Source: Tamarix chinensis (taxonomy: Eukaryota; Streptophyta; Magnoliopsida; Caryophyllales; Tamaricaceae). From it: DNA of 64,000 nucleotides. The stretch lies in NCBI GenBank assembly GCA_030549775.1, contig CM060177.1, positions 88,445,236 to 88,509,235 on the forward strand, given 5' to 3'. Below, piece after piece: positions 36,701 through 47,898 of this stretch. Made by a program: the position numbers and the translations under genes. A model generated the notes under the pieces. That model was given only the letters and a program-made list of their open reading frames with translations, was not told the origin of the DNA and searched no databases. The first letter of the stretch is position 1. Every line of letters starts with the position of its first letter.

Positions 36701-39220
36701 CATATAAATCACAATCAATAGAATCACACATATATAATAAATTAATTAAATCAAAGTCCAATGATAATCTCGTGATAATTAGGAAAGCAAATATATTATT
36801 ATTAATAGGTTAAGCCATAGCCTAGGGTTTTAATATCAAGCCTAACAATAGAGATTTTAGTGACTCATCATATAAAAGTTAATTACACAAGGCAAATATA
36901 AATGTAAGAAAATAAAATACCAAAAATCGTAGCAAAAATAATGAAAACAAGGATGGTGGATAAGCCCCAATCGACCACCGGTCATTGAATCTATCTTCAT
37001 CCTTGTGCAAACTAATCTTCTCCTCTGATTAAATGATCTTCAATTCAATGCTCCTTTGTGTAAATTAAGGCACTAGAGTGCCAAATTAACGGTTTTTGGA
37101 TATACAATCGATGATTTCATGGAAGAATAAAACCATTAAATGAAGAAATTATGGAGATGGATAAAGGTTTGAATATGGTGGAACTCTAACTTATAAATCC
37201 TATGATGGAGGCTAAATTAATGAAAGAAAATAAAAATTTAAGGGTATATGATGAATGAACTAGGAATGAATTTATGAATTTGGATAGAGTATTGAGAGAA
37301 TTAATGAAGGGGGGAGGTTGAAGATAATGGAAATCCTAACTCTTGAAACTGAAAGAATGGAGGCTATAATTCATGAATTGAACTGGGCCATGAATTAATG
37401 ATATTCATATATATATATGTTAAGAGGTTAAAAGAACATATATTAGGTTGATGAAAAGATAATATAGAAGTTAGGAAAGATTTGGAAAAGATTAATGCAA
37501 AAGTTGAGATTACCATGGTAGTTTTAGGTGCTCTAGATGACATCAGTTAAACCGGTGGTTAGCCACCTATCACAGGGTGAATTTTAACATCTTTATATTA
37601 ACAACTTTGATTTCTCATGTAATTTTGACTATAAAACTTGAATAATCTCAATTAGAAATTGGATGAAAAGTGTTATGCTTGACATATTGAAGGCTATTTT
37701 TATAATATCACATTAATGATCATGTTAATCTTTTTTATTGTTAAACTCTCCAAAACGCCTTGTTTTAGCTCCTTTTCATCATTGATCTCAAATGAGTACA
37801 TATAGTTCAAGAGAGGTTAAATTAACCTTTTAAAAGGAAAAAAAGTTATGTAAAATGAGATGATTAACACCATAAAGATAGGATATAAAATGTACTTATC
37901 AACACACCTTTTAAGGAATGGCTATTTAACACAACATCCACAATACTATTTGGTCAAGACATGTTTTATGCTCATAAAATGTTTCTCATCTTGCCACATA
38001 TATCATCACTATAGAAAAATGAATTAGGTCGCATATGAGATATCTCATTTAGGACATGATTTATTATTTGGTGTGTAGTTCTATGAGGACATCCCTTCTA
38101 TCATCATAGGTGCATACCTATCTCTAGCTAGTAGCCTAAAGCTAGAATCCCCCTTACTCAAACTTCATCATTCCCTTGTAACTAAAAAAAAACTAATATA
38201 ATTAGACTAATGTTTCACTTATCTTTGATAATTATTCTATTGATATTTTTACCATTTTTTTTACTCAAATTGATCTTTCAAGATTAATTTAGGTGTCTTT
38301 CACCATTATAACTATTTAAATTAAAAAAATCTTTTTATATAATCTGATCTTGCAACATTGCTTTCAATATATTTCACCATTGTTTATGTGGAAATTTCTA
38401 ATGTTTAATATATTTTTTCACCATTATTTTCTTAAATTTTTTTAATATTGATCTAATTATATTTATTAGTTCTATGAATTGTTTTCACTACATTTATGTA
38501 TATATTTTACCAAAATTTTACATATATTTCACCTTATTTGTAATGAAAAAAAATTACAACATTAAATTTAAGTTTGTAGCTTTGAAATGAGATATTATAG
38601 TGTAGCCATTACTACAAGTATCATTACCATATGATGTTGTTCTCCAACCCTTTCTTTTTATCCTTTTTCTTCTTAAGGTTTGATAAGAACTTTTCTTTGC
38701 TACCTTTTTAAAAAATTTCTACTTGGTTAGAAGAATATTATGCATTTTTTTAGTTTGCTAATGGATAGGAGCTTCTATATACTGCAATGACGAATGAAGT
38801 ACAGGGTTTACACAACAAAATGATTTCAATTTAGCATTCAGAAGGTTTTGCATTTAGCTAAAGCAAAATGGGATTTACCATGGAATATGCAAAATATGCA
38901 AAATCATATGCCCCAAAGTTGATACTTTCAAACATATATATCATATATATCAATACATTGATTAGTTGAGTACGTGCGACAAATTAAACAAAACAAAAGT
39001 TTAGATCAAATACGAGTTGATAGCTATGAAGATTATTAAACACACAATTTAAATGAACAACAAGATAAAGTACCTTAATGTCTATACCAAGAGGAAGAAT
39101 GCATGACCAGGAAGAAGATTGTGTAGTTTTTTTTTTGTGTGATTCTCTTTGTTGAATTGGTTGGAGGGCTTTCCCCCTTCTAATTATTGACGTGGCATGG
39201 TTGCATAATATAAATTGCGT
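33787..39220. other. AT-rich intergenic region without a recognisable gene
   Basis: No open frame here looks like a gene. I see a G/A-rich patch (35350-35510), an uninterrupted G11 run (36137-36147), TATATATA runs (about 36530, 37410 and 38940) and low-complexity A/T runs. Several stretches look like decayed repeats, but no pair of termini with a duplication could be matched. Confidence 0.5.
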
Positions 39221-39224
39221 CAAA

Positions 39225-39568
39225 AGTATGGTCGATCATGGATGAACGGGGATGGGGACGGGGTCGGGGAAAATGCGGAAATGCCATGATTTAAAAAATT
39301 AAAAAACGGGATGGGAGAAAACGCTAATATATATAAGAATTAAAATAAAAATATATACCAAATTCAAAGTTTACATAACCAGAATTCAATTCTCAAATTC
39401 ATACTAAATTACTTTACATCATACACTCAAATGAATTAAATATAATGTTCATTTTTATTAATGACATTACCTACTTCTACATCTTCATCTTGAACCCTTG
39501 TTTCGGGAAAAAAATCAAATCTCTAACTCAAGTTCATCAAGAGAAAGATAAACAATATCAAGCAATCC
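39225..39568 (-). pseudogene. 3' end of the hAT transposase relic, left of element F
   Basis: On the minus strand, from 39568 leftward, the sequence reads in frame ...LLDIVYLSLDELELEI and then a stop near 39515. This fits the extreme C-terminus of plant hAT transposases. The frame continues from the other side of element F once one copy of the 5-bp duplication is removed. Further left, a G-rich stretch at about 39238-39275 (GGATGAACGGGGATGGGGAC) resembles the terminal sequences of plant Ac-like hAT elements and may be the left end; no matching right terminus was found. Confidence 0.6.
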
Positions 39569-40616
39569 TAAAATACCCCAAAAATTTCTAATTTTAAATA
39601 TTGTATTTAAATGAGGTTTTATTATAAAAATGAATTACATAAATTATTTTTAATAAATTAAAAGGAAATTAGTTAAGGAAAATTAAGAAGAAATGTATAA
39701 GTATTTTAATTTGGAGAAATTTAGGGTATTTTAGCTAATTAAGGATTTTATTTTGGAAATTAATTAAATAAATTATTTTATTTTAAATAAGAAGGAGAAA
39801 ATAGTTTCAAATTAATATTAATTTTATAAATAATTTAATTTAAGAAAATTAGGGTGTTTTGCTAATTAAAATGGAATTTATGAAAAATCTTTTAAAAATT
39901 CTAAATTAGCCTAAAAAGGGATTTAAATATTATGTTATTTAAATATTATTATTTTTAAATATCCCAAATATTTTAATTAATTTAAATATCCAATCTAATA
40001 ATTTCCCCCTTTTCCCTTTTCTTTTTCTTTTTTCCTTTTTCTTTCTTTTTCTTCTTCTTTTATTTTTTATTTTTTTTTCTCCCCGAACTGGGCCAGCCCA
40101 GCGGCCTAGTCCCCGCCTCTTCTTCCTTTCCTTCTGTGCGGTCTAGCCCGCATGGCTGTGCCACCTTCCCTCTCCCAGCGCTGCGTTTTGTGTGTTTTTT
40201 TCCTTGAAAGCTGCGTTTGCACCCCCGTTTAATGAGCGCTTGATCGGTCGTCTCCTCTTCCTTCCTTCTTTATTTTTCTTTCCCCAAACCGCCTGGTCCA
40301 GCCTTTCCTTTATTCTTCTTCTTCCTTCGCACCACCCAGCCCCGTCGCCGCCGACCTACGCCATTTCCGCCGCCCTTGTGCCCTGGTTTTTTGCCACCGT
40401 TGACTGGTCGTTTCGATCCTCTCTCTCCCCTGCTGAATCTTCGACATTTTCTCCCAACTAAATCCCCCTCTCCTCGCACATTACTCCATCTCCTAGCCAG
40501 TCAACCCTCATCCCCCGAAAATTGTTGCCACCGGCCAAATAACGTCGTCGGCGAAACCTAACCCTACTTGCCTAATCCCTCGCCGTTCCACATACCCTAA
40601 AATTTCATTTAAACCC

Positions 40617-40624
40617 TATAAATA
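40617..40624 (-). promoter_or_regulatory. Putative TATA box of element F
   Basis: CCTATAAATACCCC on the plus strand gives GGGGTATTTATAGG on the element strand, the same box as in D (GTATTTATAGG) about 3.58 kb from the element start. Confidence 0.45.
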
Positions 40625-41351
40625 CCCCCATGATCTACCCTGTATCAAATTTTTGATCCCCAACCCATAAATCATCCCTTTTCGCCGCTGCCAATTTAGA
40701 CGCCTCGTCCGCCGCCTTCGGCCAACTTCGCCGCCGTGTTTGGCCACCAAAATCTTCCTTGTTCCGCCCTCTAGCTAGCCAAATCATCCTTCCCCCTCGA
40801 TTTTTCCTACACAAGCCACCTTGGCTGTGCGAATTAGCCTTCCCGATCAACCCTATTTTTTGCATCCGCCACCCTTAGCCACCTCTTATGCCACCTCTGT
40901 CGCTACTTTCACCTTCCATTCTATTATGCAAACCCTCCTTTATCTTCCCCTACCCTTCTTTTACTCTTACTCCATCTCCCCCTCTCTTTCTCTCCTTCTT
41001 CTCCATTCGACCACCACTGTCGCCGCCGTGCGCCGCCACCTTCGGCTGTGCCACCACCCTTATTCTATTCCTCTCCCTCTGGGAAACTCTAAACACCCCA
41101 ACTCCCACCTTAATTCTCCCTATCTTTTTCCCAGCTTTCAACTTTTCCCTCTTTCTCCTCTTTTTCCGGCCGCCGCCGCCACCTTTGTACACCACTACCA
41201 GTGCCACCTATCACCACCAGCCTAAGGTTGAACCCTAGACCCTCTGAACCCTTCTCCCTATTTTTACAAGCCTTAATTTATTTTATTTCATTTATTTGAA
41301 TATAAATACTATTATTATTATTATTTCTATTTTTAATATGTATTATTGTTA

Positions 41352-41401
<50 letters not shown>

Positions 41402-42324
41402 TTTTCATTATTATTTATGTTGAGGGTTGATGCCCTATTGTAATTTTTATTTCAATTTTATCATTATTACTCTTATTATTTCCATTATCACTATTATTAA
41501 TATTAATATGTTATAAGTATAATTATTATTATTATTTCCTATTTCAAATTATTATTATTATTATTCCATTATTAGTATTACAAATACTTTACTATTAGTT
41601 TTGTTATCATCATCATCATCATCATTATTATTATTATTATTATTACTATTTCATTATTATTATTATTACTAAATTTTGTTATTTATCTTACTAATATTGT
41701 TATTAGTATTATTTTAATAAAGGGGTTGAAGCCCTTATTTCATTATGTTTTTGAGTAATGTTCTTTTTATTATTATTGTTACTATTTTTATTATTCTTAT
41801 TAACATTAACCTTGATATTATTTTTGGTATTTTTGCTATTATTATTTTAATATTTTATTAAAAGCCTAGTCTTATATTAAGTTAGTGATTAATAGTATTT
41901 TTGATAGGAGGGAGTCTAATTTTAGCTTTTCCCTCATAATAGGTAAAACCAGTCAAAGTCCTAAGGAGGCGTAGGAGCGTGCTCCAAGACCGATGTCGTT
42001 TTATGTAAGGGGTGCTAAGGCCTTTTGTGTGCTTATATGCATTATGTGCTTCGCATGCTATGTATCATATGTTTATCATTATTATTTATGTCGTATATGG
42101 TATGACGTAGAGTAGAAGTATATTTTTGTATGGCATGTGTACTATGTGTATGTGATGATATGTGTTGTGACCCTGTAACACATGCATGTGAGGGTGTTGA
42201 TGTGGTTTGTGTGGGAAAAAGGATAAAAAAGGAGGATGGGGAAAGAGGTGGACAAAGGGAGGTGAGTTGACCTAATTACTTTAATGATTCATGAGTGGAA
42301 GAATAAAATGGAGAATTTTAGGGT

Positions 42325-42650
42325 TTCGTGTGGGAGAATATGATTTATGATTTTTATGGTTTTGTGTGGGAGAATATAATTTATGGTTTTATATGGGGGA
42401 ATCTAATTTATAGTTTTATATGGGAGAATCCAATTTATGGTGTTACATGGGAGAATATAATTTATGGTTTTATAAGGGAGAATCTAATTTATGGTTTTGT
42501 GTGGGAGAATATAATTTATGGCTCTATTTGGGAGAATCTAATTTATGGTTTTGTGTGGGAGAATATAATGTATGGTTTTATATGGGAAAATCTAATTTAT
42601 GGTTTTGTATGGAAGAATCCAATTGATAGTTTTGTATGAGAGGATCTATT
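42325..42650 (-). repeat. 27-bp minisatellite of element F
   Basis: About twelve copies of GGGAGAATCTAATTTATGGT plus TTTATAT. The period is exactly 27 over most of the array, so two plus-strand frames stay open for about 70-100 codons as repeated WENIIYGFI/GESNLWFY peptides. Same array as in A and D, here on the opposite strand. Confidence 0.8.
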
Positions 42651-43343
42651 CTAGGGCTTGGTATGGATGAATCTTTGGTTTTGAATAGATTGAATCTAGG
42701 GTTTTGTATGACATAATCTTTATTTTTGTATGGTGGTATTAATGGTTGCATGGTGGTATTAATGGTTGTATAGTGGTATTAGGGTTTGCATGGTGGAGTT
42801 AGGGTTTTGCATGGGATTTAGGGTTTGTATGAAAAGTTTGAGAGGTTGTATGAGATGTGTAAAGTTTGCATGGGAGTGAAATTTACGTATGAAAGGTTGA
42901 TTTGGGATATAAGGAAGGTAATGCAAGTGTTATTTGAGTGTTTGAACATTTTAGATGGAAAATAGTACGTGGAGCATTATAAGGGTATGGAGGAGACTGA
43001 ATTAGGATTTGGAGTGATTAACTCTGGGTTGTTGTGATTAACTAGGGTTGAAGTGGTTAATAGTGATTTGTTGTGGTTAATTAAGGTTTGGAATGGCTAA
43101 TTATGGTTGTTATGGTTAAATAGGGGTTGAAGTGGTTAACTATGGTTTGTTGTGGTTGATTAGGGTTTGGTGTGGCTGCTTAGGGTTTTTGTTGTATCAT
43201 GTGTAATCGGTGATTAAAGTGTAATTATGATGATAAAATTTATGATTTGTGATGTGTGATGATTCATGTATGTCTAGGGTGAAAATTTTGAATAAGATAC
43301 TTAAGTCACTAATCATTTAAAGTGGAAGATTATTGAGCCGGGT

Positions 43344-43472
43344 CCAGCCGATCCACCGGTAAGGAATAGTAGTGTGGACTATTGTCCCATAAGTGACCGA
43401 TCCACCGGCGAATAATAGTGGTGTGGACTTTGTTCCGCAAGTGACCGGCGCACCGACAATAATAATGGGGTG
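43344..43472 (-). repeat. Single CCGGTGG cluster of element F
   Basis: Three units on the minus strand (GCCGATCCACCGGT, GACCGATCCACCGGCG and GACCGGCGCACCGAC on the plus strand), each followed by AATAGTG/AATAATG. The second cluster seen in A-D is absent. Confidence 0.65.
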
Positions 43473-44205
43473 TTCCTGTACTTACATAGATTTGATAAAA
43501 GACATAGTGTGTATCGACTTCCGATAAAAGATTAATTAAATAATTAATCCGGACTATAAATAGACCTTTGTACTTTTACTTGAATGATCGTATGCCTGTA
43601 TGTTATGGTGTTGATCTTTATGAGCTTTTATTATCCTGCATGATTTTATGTGACTATATGTTGGCCTTAGTGCTCGGTTACCTTACTCAGTACGTAGCGT
43701 ACTGATCACCTGTTTTATGGGTGCTACTCATTTCCACGAGTAGTAAGCACTTCTGATTTGTGCAGGTGGGCAAGACATCTGGCGGGGCTGAGTGTTGAAC
43801 ATGTTTTGGCTCAAAGTTCGAGAAAGTTGTGGCCATATTTCAGTCTTTATGCGATTCTATTTCCTTTTATTATTTCTTTTGTATCAGAATTATCCTCTTT
43901 GATTGATTACCTTGTATTGAGTATTTATCCTCTTTGATTTCACACTCTAATTTCTATCTTATTATGGTTCATAAACGTTTATGCATACTCTGATTTTTAA
44001 TATATGATCTTTTGAGTTCTTTTATAAAATGTTGGTTGAGTTTAATGTAAATCTTTTCTTAGCCTTAGCACTTGGTACTGAAACGGTCGGAGAGAACTAG
44101 TTTGGTACTAAGTGTAGCGGTAACATCCTCAAAATTCACGGGTTTTAAATTAAGTATTTTAATTACTTCCGCTTTAAAAAAAATAGTGAATTTTGGAGTG
44201 TTACA

Positions 44206-46469
44206 AATTCAATATCTTCAAAAGAACCAAGATCATCACCTATGCACAAGAAAAAAATAAATTAGTTTTGTCATTTAATAGTTGCCACAGCTTATGATAT
44301 AATACAAAATTAGTAAATAAGGAGAAAATATTACTACAGATGCCCCATATCATTGATTTTTATTCCTTATATTCTAGAAGTCTTCTTACTAGGAGATGAT
44401 GATTGTTATGATTATACACCAAGTATTAGACATGCTTAGGAATCAATTTATTCTCCTTCATAGAATGAATAAAACCATATATACTCAAATTTCATTCACT
44501 GCATGAAGAAAAAGATACTTGACCAAGTAATTTGAGGGCAATATCTTGAAGCAATGATGCACTTGAGCCATGATCTTCCAACCAAGACTTTGGATCAAGG
44601 ATGTCTCTATCATAAAGAAAATCAAAATCTCCGAATAGACCATGTTTAAGTGCAAAATTCGCAAACTCTATATTAATTTTGGAGTGAGCTTCATGATGAG
44701 GAAAAAGTCTTTTAAAACACTTGTTCTTTTCGATGCAAACTTCTTCAAGGAGAAACTCTAAGTGACTTAACATCTAACCAAATATCAGTGTAATACCTTC
44801 ACTCAAAAGAAGAAATCAACAAGATTATAGACACTATTATTAGTTATTAAATTAAAGAAATACAAAGATAACACTTTAACAAAAACAAAATAAGATTATC
44901 TTGGGTTCAATGAGTATGCCAAACAATGAAGGGGTGTATTATTTTGGTCTAGCTGATTGTGAGTATAGTATATACCACTTGAAATAAAGAAGATACTTCT
45001 CCAACCTCTTTATATCCATGCTTATAAATCGAATTTTTTACTTCATCAATCATTGTGTCCCTCATTTTATGAATAAGGTAAAGGGTTGGTTTATCAGTAT
45101 CACACTCTCTAATCATATGGTAAATAGGCCGTGTAAACTTAAGAATATAATCAACATTATCCCACCATAAATCATCAAGCAATTTTTCCTTCACAAACGT
45201 TGTTTTTTCAATATTATCAGCTTTATAAGAAACCACTCTTCACTAATCACCATAGCTTGATGACTATATTTTATAAGCTTCATCTTCAATGTAACATAAA
45301 CTTAGGCAAAATGAGTATCGGCAACTACAAGCAACTTTAGAGAAGGAAACACATTGAACATTGCTAATCTCATGGAATGCATCATTATAAAATTCTTAAT
45401 TTAAATAGCATCTCTATGAATCTCAATTATCTGATGACACTCCTCATATGTCTCAACATTATTGTCCACATTTCTTGCAACACAAATATTTTTTAAAGTA
45501 AGATTAAGAGTACACATGGAGTTAAATAAATATGAAGATAAATTTGTTCAATGATCTCACTGATTGCTTTACAATTTAAGGAATTATTAGTGATAACTTG
45601 TACAATATTCTGATAACCCACCTCATCAATGACTTCTTTCAACAGTTTAGAAATAAAGTGTTTGCCTTTGATCTCATCTGAAGTATCAATTTTCTTTAGA
45701 AACATATGACCTGCATCACAAATTACTATAAAATTTATTAATGGTCTTCTTTGTGTGTCACTTCAACCATTAGGTAGAATAGTAACACCATTTTCCCTCC
45801 ATGTCTTCTTGATTGGTTCCAATAATCTCTCTATGTTCGATTTTTCTTGTTGAAGTAACATTATTCTCAAATGATTATAACCTAGTGGACCATAACCAGG
45901 TAAACTATGGCTAATAGTAAAAGTAAAAGCTTCCATAAAAAAAGGTTTCTTGCCAAATTAAATGGAATATCGCCAGCGTAAAATATTCTAGCAATCAATG
46001 CATCTAATTGAGAGCACATTTGATTGCTAAAAGCTTTCTCTATAGGGTTTATCTCACTCACTTGTCTCTTCTTCAATAAAGACATATCCATTTTCAAACT
46101 AGACATCCTTGAATTAGGTAAAGGCATATTCTTTGGTAACATCTCTTTAACTCTTTTCAAAGCTTCATTTTCTAAATTTATCGTTTCAAGATTATGTTTT
46201 GCCCTCACTTTCTTACAATTTACAATACATTTACTAGAAATATTCAACAAATGAGTTCTCACCCTTGTATATCTTCCTTGCTTTGTTTGATTATAAAAGT
46301 TACGTGTCAAAAAAATAGTTCCTCCTCCACTAGTTTTTTCTCCTTTAGTAATATAATTCCAAAGAGGATTATCATTTACGTCCGTAGAAGATACGCTAGC
46401 ACTCATATAACCCGTATTACTATTACTACTACTAGAAGTCATAATACAATCACAACACCACAGGCCCAC
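44206..46469 (-). pseudogene. hAT-family transposase relic (BED/DUF659/dimerization type)
   Basis: Broken minus-strand pieces line up in order with plant hAT transposases. First comes an N-terminal BED-type region (about 46375-46270) reading NPLWNYITKGEKTSGGGT and then FLTRNFYNQTK, where the two usual zinc-binding cysteines are R and Y. The DUF659-like region (about 45880-45495) has the usual Trp of the GWSD motif replaced by a TGA stop (45763-45765). The central part (45236-44949) holds WWDNVDYILKFTRPIYHMIR. The C-terminal dimerization region (44773-44490) has FANFALKHGLF, DPKSWLEDHG and LLGQVSFSSCSE. The tail continues to about 44222 and, across element F, to about 39515. Frameshifts and stops make it non-functional. 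Such proteins act in the nucleus, moving their own element by cut-and-paste. Confidence 0.8.
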
Positions 46470-46499
46470 AACTCAACTCAACACTAATAACAGAAATCA

Positions 46500-47145
46500 C
46501 TGCAAATAACACATAATGAATGATCAATGACTCTAATTCAATCACAAAAAGAACAACACAAACCGAAATCAGAATCAACAATCACAACACAATAACAATG
46601 ACTAAAATCAGTAATCACAACGCGACAATAATCACAATACAACAACAATAACAACAACAAAAATCAGTAATCTCAACACAACAACAACAACCACCAAAAT
46701 TATCAATCACAACACAACAACAATAACAACACAAACCAAAATCATTATTTAAAATACAATAACAACAACACAAACCAAAATCATAATCAACACTCACAAC
46801 ACAACAACAACTGAAATTAACAATCACAACACAACAACAACAACCCGAATCAGTAATCATAAGTCACAATTAGCAATAACCGAAAATCACATGTGGAGTG
46901 ATAGAGGAATTCTTACCGTCGGAGCAATAACAACAATAACCAGCAAAAATAATAACAACTAGCAATAATAATAATAACACAACAACAACATCCCAAATCA
47001 ATAATCAACAATTCACAATAAGCAACAACCAAAAATCACATGTTCATTAGAAGATTAAATAACAATTCACAACAACTAACAACAATAATAACAAATAGCA
47101 CCAATAAATCAACAATAATAACCAGCAACAATGATTTCTTTCAAC
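46500..47145. repeat. CAA/ACAACA-rich low-complexity region upstream of the hAT relic
   Basis: Repeated AACACAACAACAACAA and AATCACAACACAACAACAATAAC phrases with a loose period of about 50 bases (AAATCAGTAATCACAACACAACAACAA-type units). No gene. It lies 5' of the transposase relic and may be part of the hAT element. Confidence 0.65.
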
Positions 47146-47518
47146 TCAAAATATCACAGCCCAAAATAACAAAAATGGAGTGGAACAGAAAGCCTTATTG
47201 TGGGAGTAGTGAAGTAGTGAAGCTGCGGCATGGCAGAGTGGCAGACTAGCGGAGTTGCAGAGTGGAAGAGCGGCGGAGCTATGAAGCTTCAACGTCGAGC
47301 AGCAACGGCGAAGTAGCGGAGCAATGGAACGGCCAGCTCGAATCAATAATGGAGCAGCACCCCTGAACCTCAACCCTTCCCTTCAAGTCAAATTAGATGT
47401 TGAAAACTCAGAGTCGGCCAATAAAAGATGGGAGAACGTTGATGTGAGGAAGAACGTTGCTGCTACGACGGTGTGTTTGGAATGAAGATAGCAGGTTGAA
47501 GAAAACGGACGGACTAGA

Positions 47519-47552
47519 AGGGCGAGGGCGAGGGCGAGGGCGAGGGAGAAGC
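47519..47552. repeat. (GGGCGA)n hexanucleotide repeat
   Basis: About five tandem copies of GGGCGA, about 350 bases upstream of the NOL12/RRP17 start codon. It may lie in the distal promoter. Confidence 0.8.
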
Positions 47553-47741
47553 TGTTGCGGATGACAGTAAAGCCTCTAAAATGATGTCGTTTTGGAGTTT
47601 CTTTTTTCTTTTTTTATCCAAACACTCGTCTCGTGGGAACATCCTAGTGAGTCAGTGACGCAAAACGGGACCACATCAACGTCTCTGTGCTTCAATGTGG
47701 TCGATCGGTGTATTCAACTTATTGACCGGGTTTGGTCTAAA

Positions 47742-47807
47742 TGGGCTACACTATTTGTGTATGCCCCTACTTACCAGTTTAGACACGGACCAAACAAGGG
47801 TGGCCCA
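47742..47807 (+). promoter_or_regulatory. Site II-type motifs upstream of the NOL12/RRP17 gene
   Basis: TGGGCT at 47742-47747 and GGCCCA (TGGGCC in reverse) at 47802-47807 lie 90-160 bases before the start codon. TGGGCC/T site II elements are bound by TCP factors and are common in plant ribosomal-protein and ribosome-biogenesis promoters. That function is inferred from motif and place only. Confidence 0.5.
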
Positions 47808-47898
47808 AACCCAGAGTTGAATTTCATCCTGGGATGCGGAGATCTTGAAACTGGTTAGCGGAGAAGAAGCGGGGCCGAGCATCACCCGCACAGCACAA

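Larger units (their letters stand above)
39569..44205 (-). mobile_element. Element F: giant solo-LTR-like element inside a hAT gene, 4,637 bp
   Basis: Read on the minus strand it starts TGTAACACTCCAAAATTCAC at 44205 and ends near 39569 with GGGGTATTTTA, so the final CA has become TA. Flanks AATCC (39564-39568) and AATTC (44206-44210) are a duplication with one C/T difference. Modules in element order: stem arms at 44105-44114 and 44069-44078; palindrome CAGTACG-TAG-CGTACTG (43688-43704); a single CCGGTGG cluster (43344-43472), where A-D have two; 27-bp minisatellite (42325-42650); the block shared with A, B and D (41935-42030); TAA tract (41357-41400); GC-rich module (40080-41245); TATAAATA box (40617-40624); pyrimidine tract on this strand (40005-40080). 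No coding domain. Confidence 0.83.

Noticed and set aside
34569..37904. Possible LTR element starting TGTTATACTAAAAGTG and ending TTATCAACA
   Set aside because: The flanking five bases are GAGGT and CACCT, which are not a direct duplication, and no internal landmark supports it.
40821..41238. Apparent 134-residue protein on the plus strand, with a similar antisense piece in D (NSLPDQPIFLSPPP near 31120)
   Set aside because: It lies antisense to the GC-rich module of F. The resemblance between D and F is shared element DNA, the composition is low-complexity Pro/Ser/Leu, and no domain is recognisable.
47351..47370. GCAGCACCCCTGAACC as the right inverted terminus of the hAT element
   Set aside because: No matching left terminus and no 8-bp duplication could be found.
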